64,000 nt of DNA from Aulostomus chinensis (lineage: Eukaryota > Chordata > Actinopteri > Syngnathiformes > Aulostomidae), in the NCBI GenBank assembly GCA_037954235.1, contig JBBMOA010000004.1:16115101-16179100 (forward strand), given 5' to 3'. Position numbers and translations under genes: made by a program. Below, piece by piece: positions 11,392-23,733 of the stretch. Every line of letters begins with the position of its first letter. The first letter of the stretch is position 1. The notes under the pieces are model-generated. The model was not told the origin of the DNA and searched no databases. It saw only the letters and a list, made by a program, of their open reading frames with translations.

Positions 11392-11636
11392 ATTATTATT
11401 ATTATTAGGGCCTGAGCCAGAAGGTACTTCTGGGCGAAGACCCTATTATGTTTCGAAGTCAGAGAGACACGAAGTCAGCGCTAAAAGCAGTAAAAAAACA
11501 CACTTAGGAGCATCACAGGCCTCTAAAAACATCACAGGGGGGTCCGGGGGGGGACAGGGGGGTGAGGTCCCCCATTGAAACCAATGGTGGCAAAAATTTT
11601 ATCTGAAATTGCAAAGTTTTTCCTATTATTATTATT
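11392..11636 (+). repeat. (ATT)n tract plus solo type II head
   Basis: An ATT tract follows unit 5; the head starts near 11405 and ends at CCTATTATTATTATT, where the next complete element begins. The missing body may be the headless unit at 16996. Confidence 0.75.
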
Positions 11637-13039
11637 AGGGCCTGAGCCAGAAGGTACTTCTGGGCGAAGACCCTATTATGTTTCGAAGTCAGAGAGACAC
11701 GAAGTCAGCGCTAAAAGCAGTAAAAACACACACTTAGGAACATCACAGGCCTCTAAAAACATCACAGGAGGGTCCGGGGGGGGACAGGGGGGTGAGGTCT
11801 CCCATTGAAACCAATGGTGGCAAAATTATATCTGAAATTGCTCCGTTTTATTATTCTTTCTTTATTCCGCGAACTCTTTAACGCTTAATTTGACCCCCTG
11901 AACATGCATGAAATTCGCTGAATTTTTGCAGACACGTCCGGTCCGGCGAAAAATTTGATATTCTAAAAAAAATTTACACGCAAAACTCAACAGCGCCACC
12001 TAGCAAGCCAAAAACACGTTTACGTCAATAACTTCCCCGAGGAATGTCCCACACACATGGGACCAACACCGCTGGATTCGTCTCATCAAGACGAAAAATT
12101 CGTACACTCTGACCCCTGACCTAACTTCAACAGGACGTCCACAATTTGGACACAAAAGTCCAATTTTTCACCATCGCACCCTCCGAACAAAATCTATCTC
12201 CTCCTAAACCGTAAATGGTATCGCTTCCAAACTTTCACACATTACTCTCCCGACTGTGCTGATTAAAAGTTCAGTAAGAATAATATACTACGCGCTCGGT
12301 TTGGATTTTATAAGCCGTCAAAGTTACGACAAAAATTCACGTTATAATGGAAGTCTATGGGGAGAGCGTGTCCTCTCATTGTACATACTCTCGAACAAAT
12401 GCTTGTCACGTCTACACTGAAACTCTCACAGCTTAACAAAACACACCACTGGATTCCTCAGAAAAATCTCTACAAAAATATGGAATTATATTCCACTTCA
12501 AAGCAACAAATGCAGAGTTATTTACTTTTCACACACTAAAAATGTACACTTTTTAGCTGCTCTCCACTCAGGCACAGATGGCAGAGATTTGTTTACTGTA
12601 GTCATGGAAACCACAATTGGAGGGTCTCTGCCCTCATGTACATACTCTCAAACAAACACTTGTAGCTTCTCAACTAAAACACTCACACCTTCAATAAGCA
12701 CACCATTGAATTCCTGACAAAAAACTCTACGCACTGATGTCTTTACTTTCAACTTTTGACCAACATATGCTGAGTTATGACTGTGTTTCACAGTTAAACT
12801 GCCAAATCCTCCTCTGCTCTCCACTCTGACACAGATGGCAGAGAGCGAGCAGAGAAGGGAGGGGCTCTTAAAGGGCCGGCTCTCAACTCTGCAGTCACGC
12901 TGTGCAGCGAACTGAGGCTCGTATCTCCTAAACTACAAGGCCTAGGGATTTGCCGATTACACCGTTGGATTGGGGCCGGCGATCCGGCCGCGGTTAGGCG
13001 GGGGCTCAGGCCCTAACAACGCTGCTTGCAGCTTTAATT
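11637..13039 (+). repeat. Array unit 6: complete, type II head, H1
   Basis: Head joins directly to a body of the ATTCCGCGAACTCTTT subfamily, the same subfamily as the headless body at 23734-24917. Subrepeats A and B are both present. Confidence 0.85.
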
Positions 13040-14463
13040 AGGGCCTGAGCCAGAAGGTACTTCTGGGCGAAGACCCTATTATGTTTCGAAGTCAGAGAGA
13101 CACGAAGTCAGCGCTAAAAGCAGTAAAAACACACACTTAGGAACATCACAGGCCTCTAAAAACATCACAGGAGGGTCCGGGGGGGGACAGGGGGGTGAGG
13201 TCCCCCATTGAAACCTATGGTGGCAAAAATTTTATCTGAAATTGTAAAGTTTTTTGGTATTATTTTTCTTTCTTTCTTCCACGCCAAGTAAATCCTTTAT
13301 TTGAACCCCTGAACATGCATGAAATTCGCTGAAATTTTGCACACACGTCCGGTCTGGCGAAAAATTTTATATTTTAAAAAAAAAATTCAAAAAAACTCAA
13401 TAGCGCCACCTACAGAGCAAAAAAACTAAAAAAAAAATAGAATCATTATAACTGCTTCCACGAATGTCCCACACACACTGGACCAACACCGTCGCACTCG
13501 TCTCATCAAGACGAAAATTTCATATGCTCTGACCTCTCACCTATCTACAACACAATGTCCACAAATTGGACAAAACTGTCAAAATGAGGACTTTTGCTCC
13601 TCCCCGAACAAAATCTATCTCCTCCTAAACCGTAAATGGCACCGCTTCCAGACTTTCACACATTACTCTCCCAACTGTGCTGATTAAAAGTTGTTCAAGG
13701 TTAATATACTACGCGCTCGGTTTGGATTTTATAAGCCGTCAAAGTCGGGGAGACACGTTTCACGCTTACAATGGAAGTCAATGGGGTGGCCGTGTCCTCT
13801 CATGGTACAAACTCTCGAACAAATGCTTCTCACGTCTAAACTAAAACTCTCACAGCTTCACAAAACATACCAGTCGATTCCTCAGAAAAATCTCTACAAA
13901 AATATGGTATTATATCCCACTTCCAAGCAACATATGCGGAGTTATTTGCTTTTCACACACTAAAAATGTACACTTTTCGGTTGCTCTCCACTCTAGCACA
14001 GATGGCAGAGATTTGTTTACTGTAGTCATGGAAACCACAATTGGAGGGTCTCTGCCCTCATGTACATACTCTCAAACAAACACTTGTAGCTTTTAAACTA
14101 AAACACTCACACCTTCAGAAAACACACCATTGAATTCCTGAGAAAAAACTCTACGCACTGATGTCTTTACATTCAACTTTTGACCAACATATGCTGAGTT
14201 ATGACAGTGTTTCACAGTTAAACTGCCAAATCCTCCTCTGCTCTCCCCTCTGACACAGATGGCAGAGAGCGAGCAGAGAAGGGAGGGGCTCTTAAAGGGC
14301 CGGCTCTCAACTCTGCACTCGCACTGTGCAGCGAACTGAGGCTCGTATCTCCTAAACTACAAGGCCTAGGGATTTGCCGATTACACCGTTGGATTCGGGC
14401 CGGCGATCCGGCCGCGGTTAGGCGGGGGCTCAGGCCCTAACAACGCTGCTTGCAGCTTTAATT
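13040..14463 (+). repeat. Array unit 7: complete, type II head, H1
   Basis: Uninterrupted head-to-body tract GGTATTATTTTTCTTTCTTTC; body subfamily CCACGCCAAGTAAATCC, shared with 20056-21479. Confidence 0.85.
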
Positions 14464-15729
14464 AGGGCCTGAGCCAGAAGGTACTTCTGGCGAAGACCCT
14501 ATTATGTTTGCTCGGCAGAGCAACACATTAGCAGCACTAAAAACACTAAAAACACACACTAAACAGTGTCCCAGGCCCCCCCAACACCCATGAGGCAACT
14601 GGGCCAGACGGCCCGGAGCCAGTTTTCACATACACACCCATTCAAAACCTGGTATTATACTGTTCTTGCTCTCAATGAGTGCGCGCTATATGCGCATAAT
14701 GCGCATAACGCGCATAATCTAATTTGACCCCCTGAACATGCATGAAATTCGCTGAATTTCGGCACAATCGTTCGGTATGTCTCAACATTCACTAATCAAA
14801 AACAAAAACGCCACAAAAGTCTATAGCGCCACCTAGGGAGCCACACAAAAAAAAGATAATTTTTTTTAATTTCGCGCGCTATAACTCCTCACACAAAACT
14901 CCCACAGACATGGGACCAACACCGTTGGACTCGTCTCATCAAGACGAACAATTCTTACACTCTGACCCCTCACCTATCTCCAACAGAATGTCCACAAATT
15001 GGACAAAACTGTCAAAATCAGGACTTTTTTTACTCCCCGAACAAAATCTATCTCCTCCTAAACCGTAAATGCCAGGGCTTCCAAACTTTCACACATTACT
15101 CTCCCAACTGTGCTGATTAAAAGTTCAGTAAGAATAATATACTACGCGCTCGGTTCGGATTTTATAAGCCGTCAAAGTCGGGGAGACACGTTTCACGCTT
15201 ACAATGGAAGTCAATGGGGAGGCCGTGTCCTCTCATGGTACATACTCTCGAACAAATGCTTCTCACGTCTATACCATACATCGCACAGCTTTTAAAAACA
15301 TATCACTGTATTCCTGACAAAAATCCCTACAAAAATATGGTATTTTGTGTTACTTTTGACCAACGTAGGCCGACTTATTCAGCTTTTACACACTACATTT
15401 CTCTTAATCCTCCGCTCTCTCCACTCTAGCACAGATCAAAGAAAGTGCAGCGGGGGAGGGGTTCTTAATGGGCCAGCTGGCAGCTCTGCTCTCAGCTCTG
15501 CTCTCAGCTCTGACAGAGATGGCAGAGAGCGAGCAGAGAAGGGAGGGGTTCTTAAAGGGCCAGCTCTCAGCTCTGCACTCACACTGTGCAGCAACTGAGG
15601 CTCGTATCTCCTAAACTACAAGGCCTAGGGATTTGCCGATTACACCGTTGGATTCGGGCCGGTGTCAAGGACGCGGCCGTAGGCCGCGCGGGGGCTCAGG
15701 CCCTAACAACGCTGCTTGCAGCTTTAATT
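14464..15729 (+). repeat. Array unit 8: type I head, lacks subrepeat B, H2
   Basis: 1266 bp. After spacer S the unit passes straight to GAGAGCGAGCAGAG, skipping subrepeat B. Appears identical to the next unit. Confidence 0.85.
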
Positions 15730-16995
15730 AGGGCCTGAGCCAGAAGGTACTTCTGGCGAAGACCCTATTATGTTTGCTCGGCAGAGCAACACATTAGCAG
15801 CACTAAAAACACTAAAAACACACACTAAACAGTGTCCCAGGCCCCCCCAACACCCATGAGGCAACTGGGCCAGACGGCCCGGAGCCAGTTTTCACATACA
15901 CACCCATTCAAAACCTGGTATTATACTGTTCTTGCTCTCAATGAGTGCGCGCTATATGCGCATAATGCGCATAACGCGCATAATCTAATTTGACCCCCTG
16001 AACATGCATGAAATTCGCTGAATTTCGGCACAATCGTTCGGTATGTCTCAACATTCACTAATCAAAAACAAAAACGCCACAAAAGTCTATAGCGCCACCT
16101 AGGGAGCCACACAAAAAAAAGATAATTTTTTTTAATTTCGCGCGCTATAACTCCTCACACAAAACTCCCACAGACATGGGACCAACACCGTTGGACTCGT
16201 CTCATCAAGACGAACAATTCTTACACTCTGACCCCTCACCTATCTCCAACAGAATGTCCACAAATTGGACAAAACTGTCAAAATCAGGACTTTTTTTACT
16301 CCCCGAACAAAATCTATCTCCTCCTAAACCGTAAATGCCAGGGCTTCCAAACTTTCACACATTACTCTCCCAACTGTGCTGATTAAAAGTTCAGTAAGAA
16401 TAATATACTACGCGCTCGGTTCGGATTTTATAAGCCGTCAAAGTCGGGGAGACACGTTTCACGCTTACAATGGAAGTCAATGGGGAGGCCGTGTCCTCTC
16501 ATGGTACATACTCTCGAACAAATGCTTCTCACGTCTATACCATACATCGCACAGCTTTTAAAAACATATCACTGTATTCCTGACAAAAATCCCTACAAAA
16601 ATATGGTATTTTGTGTTACTTTTGACCAACGTAGGCCGACTTATTCAGCTTTTACACACTACATTTCTCTTAATCCTCCGCTCTCTCCACTCTAGCACAG
16701 ATCAAAGAAAGTGCAGCGGGGGAGGGGTTCTTAATGGGCCAGCTGGCAGCTCTGCTCTCAGCTCTGCTCTCAGCTCTGACAGAGATGGCAGAGAGCGAGC
16801 AGAGAAGGGAGGGGTTCTTAAAGGGCCAGCTCTCAGCTCTGCACTCACACTGTGCAGCAACTGAGGCTCGTATCTCCTAAACTACAAGGCCTAGGGATTT
16901 GCCGATTACACCGTTGGATTCGGGCCGGTGTCAAGGACGCGGCCGTAGGCCGCGCGGGGGCTCAGGCCCTAACAACGCTGCTTGCAGCTTTAATT
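15730..16995 (+). repeat. Array unit 9: type I head, lacks subrepeat B, H2
   Basis: Same length (1266 bp) as unit 8 and appears identical; also duplicated at 38200-39465. H2 hairpin at 16938-16954. Confidence 0.85.
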
Positions 16996-18193
16996 TTTCT
17001 TTCTTTCTTCCGCTGCACTTTAAACCTTAATTTGACCCCCTGAACATGCATCAAATTCGCTGAATTTTGGCACACACGTCCGGTCCGGCGAAAAATTTTA
17101 TATTTAAAAAAAAAAATTCGCAAAAACTCAATAGCGCCACCTAGGGAGCCAAAAAACTCGCAAAAAATTGGGAGCCCTATAACTGCTAACACGAATGTCC
17201 CACAGACATGGGACCAACACCGTTGCACTCGTCTCATCAAGACGAACAATTCATACGCTCTGACCTCTCACCTATCTACAACACAATGTCCACAAATTGG
17301 ACAAAACTGTCAAAAAAAGGAATTTTTTACTCCCCGAACAAAATCTATCTCCTCCTAAACCGTAAATAGCATCGCTTCCAAACTTTCACACATTACTCTC
17401 CCAACTGTGCTGATTAAAAGTTCAGTAAGAATAATATACTACGCGCTCGGTTTGGATTTTATAAGCCGTCAAAGTCGGGGAGACACATTTCACGCTTACA
17501 ATGGAAGTCAATGGGGTGGCCGTGTCCTCTCATGGTACATACTCTCGAACAAACGCTTGTCACGTCTACACTGAAACTCTCACAGCTTCACAAAACACAC
17601 CACTGGATTCCTCAGAAAAATCTCTACAAAAATATGGAATTATATTCCACTTCCAAGCAACATATGCAGAGTTATTTGCTTTTCACACACTAAAAATGTA
17701 CACTTTTCAGCTGCTCTCGACTCAGGCACAGATAGCAGAGATTTGTTTACTGTAGTCATGGAAACCACAATTGGAGGGTCTCTGCCCTCATGTACATACT
17801 CTCAAACAAACACTTGTAGCTTCTAAACTAAAACACTCACACCTTCAGAAAACACACCATTGAATTCCTGACAAAAAACTCTACGCACTGATGTCTTTAC
17901 TTTCAACTTTTGACCAACATATGCAGAGTTATGACTGTGTTTATCAGTAAAACTGCCAAATCCTCCTCTGCTCTCCACTCTGACAGAGATGGCAGAGAGC
18001 GAGCAGAGAAGGGAGGGGCTCTTAAAGGGCCGGCTCTCAACTCTGCACTCACACTGTGCAGCGAAGTGAGGCTCGTATCTCCTAAACTACAAGGCCTAGG
18101 GATTTGCCGATTACACCGTTGGATTCGGGCCGGCGATCCGGCCGCGGTTAGGCGGGGGCTCAGGCCCTAACAACGCTGCTTGCAGCTTTAATT
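16996..18193 (+). repeat. Array unit 10: headless, A and B, H1
   Basis: Begins TTTCTTTCTTTC after the unit 9 terminus. A starts near 17531 and B near 17789 (258-bp offset). Core hairpins at 17197-17214, 17230-17244 and 17287-17303; H1 at 18128-18143; terminal hairpin at 18175-18186. Confidence 0.85.
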
Positions 18194-18205
18194 AGGGCCT
18201 GAGCC
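18157..18205. other. Representative unit junction: 14-bp perfect inverted repeat around the 3' hairpin
   Basis: GGCTCAGGCCCTAA (18157-18170) and TTAGGGCCTGAGCC (18192-18205) are exact reverse complements separated by 21 bases that contain GCTGC-TT-GCAGC. The same arrangement recurs at about 23 junctions in the array. Confidence 0.9.
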
Positions 18206-19614
18206 AGAAGGTACTTCTGGGCGAAGACCCTATTATGTTTCGAAGTCAGAGAGACACGAAGTCAGCGCTAAAAGCAGTAAAAACACACACTTAGGAACAT
18301 CACAGGCCTCTAAAAACATCACAGGAGGGTCCGGGGGGGGACGGGGGGTGAGGTCCCCCATTGAAACCAATGGTGGCAAAAATTATATCTGAAATTGCTG
18401 CGTTTTTTTGGCTATTATTCTTTCTTTCTTCCGCCGCGACTTTAACGCTGAATTTGACCCCCTGAACATGCATGAAATTCGCTGAATTTTTGCACACACG
18501 TCCGGTCCGGCGAAAAATTTTATATTTAAAAAAAAAATTTCACCAAAACTCAATAGCGCCACCTAGGGAGCAAAAAAACTAAAAAAAAATTGGGAGCGCT
18601 ATAACTGCTTGCACGAATGTCCCACAGACATGGGACCAACACCGTTGGAATCGTCTCATTAAGACGAAAAATTCATACACTCTGACCTCTCACCTATCTA
18701 CAACACAATGTCCACAAATTGGACAAAACTGTCAAAAAAAGGAATTTTTTACTCCCCGAACAAAATCTATCTCCTCCTAAACCGTAAATGGCATCGCTTC
18801 CAAACTTTCACACATTACTCTCCCAACTGTGCTGATTAAAAGTTCAGTAAGAATAATATACTACGCGCTCGGTTTGGATTTTATAAGCCGTCAAAGTCGG
18901 GGAGACACGTTTTACGTTACAATGGAAGTCAATGGGGAGGCCGTGTCCTCTCATGGAACAAACTCTCGAACAAATGCTTCTCACGTCTAAACTAAAACTC
19001 TCACAGCTTCACAAAACACATCAGTGGATTCCTCAGAAAAATCTCAACGAAAATATGGTGTTATATTCCACTTCCAAGCAACATATGCAGAGTTATTTGC
19101 TTTTCACACACTAAAAATGTACACTTTTCAGCGGCTCTCAACTCAGGCACAGATGGCAGAGATTTGTTTACTGTAGTCATGGAAACCACAATTGGAGCTT
19201 CTCTGCCCTCATGTACATACTCTCAAACAAACACTTGTATCATCTAAACTAAAACACTCACACCTTCAGAAAACACACCATTGAATTCCTGAGAAAAAAC
19301 TCTACGCACTGATGTCTTTACTTTCAACTTTTGACCAACATATGCTGAGTTATGACTGTGTTTCACAGTAAAACTGCCAAATCCTCCTCTGCTCTCCACT
19401 CTGACAGAGATGGCAGAGAGCGAGCAGAGAAGGGAGGGGCTCTAAAATGGCCGGCTCTCAGCTCTGCAGTCGCACTGTGCAGCGCACTGAGGCTCGTATC
19501 TCCTAAACTACAAGGCCTAGGGATTTGCCGATTACACCGTTGGATTGGGGCCGGCGATCCGGCCGCGGTTAGGCGGGGGCTCAGGCCCTAACAACGCTGC
19601 TTGCAGCTTTAATT
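18194..19614 (+). repeat. Array unit 11: complete, type II head, H1
   Basis: 38-nt head foldback at 18194-18231. Uninterrupted head-to-body tract TTTTTTTGGCTATTATTCTTTC. Related to the units at 53853 and 55274. Confidence 0.85.
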
Positions 19615-20055
19615 AGGGCCTGAGCCAGAAGGTACTTCTGGGCGAAGACCCTATTATGTTTCGAAGTCAGAGAGACACGAAGTCAGCGCTAAAAGCAGTA
19701 AAAACACACACTTAGGAGCATCACAGGCCTCTAAAAACATCACAGGGGGGTCCGGGGGGGGACGGGGGGTGAGGTCCCCCATTGAAACCAATGGTGGCAA
19801 AAATTATATCTGAAATTGCTGCGTTTTAATATTATTATTAGGGCCTGAGCCAGAAGGTACTTCTGGGCGAAGACCCTATTATGTTTCGAAGTCAGAGAGA
19901 CACGAAGTCAGCGCTAAAAGCAGTAAAAAAACACACTTAGGAACATCACAGGCCTCTAAAAACATCACAGGGGGGTCCGGGGGGGGACAGGGGGGTGAGG
20001 TCCCCCATTGAAACCTATGGTGGCAAAAATTATATCTGAAATTGCTCCGTTTTTT
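19615..20055 (+). repeat. Two consecutive solo type II heads
   Basis: Heads at 19615-19839 (ends GTTTTAATATTATTATT) and 19840-20055 (ends CCGTTTTTT); each stops where another AGGGCCTGAGCC begins. Under nesting, their bodies are 23734-24917 and 21480-22685. Confidence 0.8.
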
Positions 20056-21479
20056 AGGGCCTGAGCCAGAAGGTACTTCTGGGCGAAGACCCTATTATGT
20101 TTCGAAGTCAGAGAGACACGAAGTCAGCGCTAAAAGCAGTAAAAACACACACTTAGGAGCATCACAGGCCTCTAAAAACATCACAGAGGGGTCCGGGGGG
20201 GGAGAGGGGGGTGAGGTCCCCCATTGAAACCTATGGTGGCAAAAATTTTATCTGAAATTGTAAAGTTTTTTGGTATTATTTTTCTTTCTTTCTTCCACGC
20301 CAAGTAAATCCTTTATTTGAACCCCTGAACATGCATGAAATTCGCTGAAATTTTGCACACACGTCCGGTCTGGCGAAAAATTTTATATTTTAAAAAAAAA
20401 ATTCAAAAAAACTCAATAGCGCCACCTACAGAGCAAAAAAACTAAAAAAAAATTAGAATCATTATAACTGCTTCCACGAATGTCCCACACACACGGGACC
20501 AACACCGTCGCACTCGTCTCATCAAGACGAAAATTTCATACGCTCTGACCTCTCACCTATCTACAACACAATGTCCACAAATTGGACAAAACTGTCAAAA
20601 TGAGGACTTTTGCTCCTCCCCGAACAAAATCTATCTCCTCCTAAACCATAAATGGCACCGCTTCCAGACTTTCACACATTACTCTCCCAACTGTGCTGAT
20701 TAAAAGTTGTTCAAGGTTAATATACTACGCGCTCGGTTTGGATTTTATAAGCCGTCAAAGTCGGGGAGACACGTTTCACGCTTACAATGGAAGTCAATGG
20801 GGTGGCCGTGTCCTCTCATGGTACAAACTCTCGAACAAATGCTTCTCACGTCTAAACTAAAACTCTCACAGCTTCACAAAACATACCAGTCGATTCCTCA
20901 GAAAAATCTCTACAAAAATATGGTATTATATTCCACTTCCAAGAAACAAATGCAGAGTTATTTTCTTTTCACACACTAAAAATGTAAATTTTTCAGCTGC
21001 TCTCCACTCAGGCACAGATGGCAGAGATTTGTTTACTGTAGTCATGGAAACCACAATTGGAGGGTCTCTGCCCTCATGTACATACTCTCAAACAAACACT
21101 TGTAACTTCTACACTAAAACACTCACACCTTCAGAAAACACACCATTGAATTCCTGAGAAAAAACTCTACGCACTGATGTCTTTACATTCCACTTTTGAC
21201 CAACATATGCAGAATTATGACTGTGTTTGTCAGTTAAACTGCCAAATCCTCCTCTGCTCTCCACTCTGACACAGATGGCAGAGAGCGAGCAGAGAAGGGA
21301 GGGGCTCTTAAAGGGCCGGCTCTCAGCTCTGCTCTCACACTGTGCAGCGCACTGAGGCTCGTATCTCCTAAACTACAAGGCCTAGGGATTTGCCGATTAC
21401 ACCGTTGGATTGGGGCCGGCGATCCGGCCGCGGTTAGGCGGGGGCTCAGGCCCTAACAACGCTGCTTGCAGCTTTAATT
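20056..21479 (+). repeat. Array unit 12: complete, type II head, H1
   Basis: Innermost element of a proposed three-level nest. Body subfamily CCACGCCAAGTAAATCC, like unit 7. Subrepeats A and B present. Confidence 0.85.
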
Positions 21480-22685
21480 TCTTATTATTCTTTCTTTCAT
21501 CCGGGAATCTTTAACGCTTAATTTGCCCCCCTGAACATGCATGAAATTCGCTGAAATTTTGCACGCACGTCCGGTCCGGCGAAAAATTTGATATTTAAAA
21601 AAAAAAAATCGCAAAAACTCAATAGCGCCACCTAGGGAGCCAAAAAACTCGCAAAAACTTTGGAGCGCTATAACTGCTTGCACAAATGTCCCACAGACAC
21701 GGGACCAACACCGTTGCACTCGTCTCATCAAGACGAAAATTTCATACGCTCTGACCTCTCACCTATCTGCAACACAATGTCCACAAATTGGACAAAACTG
21801 TCAAAATGAGGACTTTTGCTCCTCCCCGAACAAAATCTATCTCCTCCTAAACCGTAAATGGCATCGCTTCCAAACTTTCACACATTACTCTCCCAACTGT
21901 GCTGATTAAAAGTTCAGTAAGAATAATATACTACGCGCTCGGTTTGGATTTTATAAGCCGTCAAAGTCGGGGAGACACGTTTCACGCTTACAATGGAAGT
22001 CAATGGGGTGGCCGTGTCCTCTCATGGTACAAACTCTCGAACAAATGCTTCTCACGTCTAAACTAAAACTCTCACAGCTTCACAAAACACACCACTGGAT
22101 TCCTCAGAAAAATCTCTACAAAAATATGGAATTATATTCCACTTCCAAGCAACATATGCAGAGTTATTTGCTTTTCACACACTAAAAATGTACACTTTTC
22201 AGCTGCTCTCCACTCAGGCACAGATGGCTGAGATTTGTTTACTGTAGTCATGGAAACCACAATTGGAGGGTCTCTGCCCTTATGTACATACTCTCAAACA
22301 AACACTTGTAGCTTCTAAACTAAAACACTCACACCTTCAAAAAACACACCATTGAATTCCTGAGAAAAAACTCTACGCACTGATGTCTTTACATTCCACT
22401 TTTGACCCACATATGCTGAGTTATGACTGTGTTTCACAGTAAAACTGCCAAATCCTCCTCTGCTCTCCACTCTGACACAGATGGCAGAGAGCGAGCAGAG
22501 AAGGGAGGGGCTCTTAAAGGGCCGGCTCTCAGCTCTGCAGTCACACTGTGCAGCGAACTGAGGCTCGTATCTCCTCAACTACAAGGCCTAGGGATTTGCC
22601 GATTACACCGTTGGATTCGGGCCGGCGATCCGGCCGCGGTTAGGCGGGGGCTCAGGCCCTAACAACGCTGCTTGCAGCTTTAATT
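21480..22685 (+). repeat. Array unit 13: headless, A and B, H1
   Basis: Begins TCTTATTATTCTTTCTTTC and CATCCGGGAATCTTT. Copies at 30842 and 43950. Confidence 0.85.
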
Positions 22686-23733
22686 AGGGCCTGAGCCAGT
22701 CCCTGGCGAAGACCCTATTATGTTTCGAAGTCACACTCGCCACTTCAAAAGTAAATTTGACCCCCTAAACATGCATGAAAACTCACCAAATTTGGTAAGC
22801 ACATCGGGTGTGGCGAAAAATTCGATAATTAAAAAAAAAAGAGGCGCTCTACTCAATAGCGCCACCTACATACACAAAAAACCACACCACAGACTGTAGG
22901 AATGTCCTACAGACATGGGACAAACACCATTGAACTCGTCTCATCAAGACGGATAAATCATACACTCACACCCCTGACCTAACTGTAACAGGATGTCCAC
23001 AATTTGGACACGAATGTCTAATTTTGGACAATTTTGCGCCCCGAACAAAATCTATCTCCTCCTAAACCGTAAATGCCAGGGCTTCCAAACTTTCACACAT
23101 TACTCTCCCAACTGTGCTGATTAAAAGTTGTTCAAGGTTAATATACTACGCGCTCGGTTTGGATTTTATGAGCCGTCAAAGTGGGGGAGACACTTTTCGC
23201 CTTACAATGGAAGTCTATGGGGAGAGCGTGTCCTCTCAGGGTACATACTCTCAAACAAATGCTTCTCACATCTACACCATACATTCCACAGCTGTTAAAA
23301 ACACACCACTGTATTCCTGACAAAAATCCCTACAAAAATATGGTATTTTGTGTGACTTTTGACCAACGTATGCCGACTTATTCAGCTTTTACACACTATA
23401 TTTCTCTGAATCCTCCACTCTCTCCACTCTAGCACAGATCAGACACAGTGCAGCGGGGGAGGGGTTCTTAAAGGGCCAGCTGGCAGCTCTGCTCTCAGCT
23501 CTGCTCTCAGCTCTGACAGAGATGGCAGAGAGCGAGCAGAGAAGGGAGGGGCTCTTAAAGGGCCAGCTCTCAGCTCTGCAGTCACACTGTGCAGCGCACT
23601 GAGGCTCATATCTCCTAAACTACAAGGCCTAGGGATTTGCCGATTACACCGTTGGATTGGGGCCGGTGTCAAGGACGCGGCCGTAGGCCGCGCGGGGGCT
23701 CAGGACCTAACAACGCTGCTTGCAGCTTTAATT
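22686..23733 (+). repeat. Array unit 14: type III head, no B, H2, mutated 3' ATIR
   Basis: Shortest class of unit (about 1.05 kb). 31-nt head foldback at 22686-22716. The 3' ATIR reads GGCTCAGGACCTAA, one mismatch to the head, and the change is shared by the copies at 32048 and 45156. Confidence 0.85.

Noticed and set aside
16962..17249. Minus-strand ORFs of 60-105 aa repeated through the array (e.g. RRVQRCWSHVCGTF)
   Set aside because: They are antisense to the conserved hairpin-rich core; their recurrence is explained by repeat copying, and the frames break between subfamilies.
17910..18170. Recurrent 79-86 aa ORF in most units (SKTAKSSSALHSD...GRERAEKGG)
   Set aside because: It reads across subrepeat B, the tail and the GC hairpin. 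Starts vary, and frames are shifted or lost in several units (e.g. by the inversion in unit 3). Overlapping ORFs of similar length exist in other frames and on the other strand. No known domain. A codon-level test over all copies would be needed to revive it.
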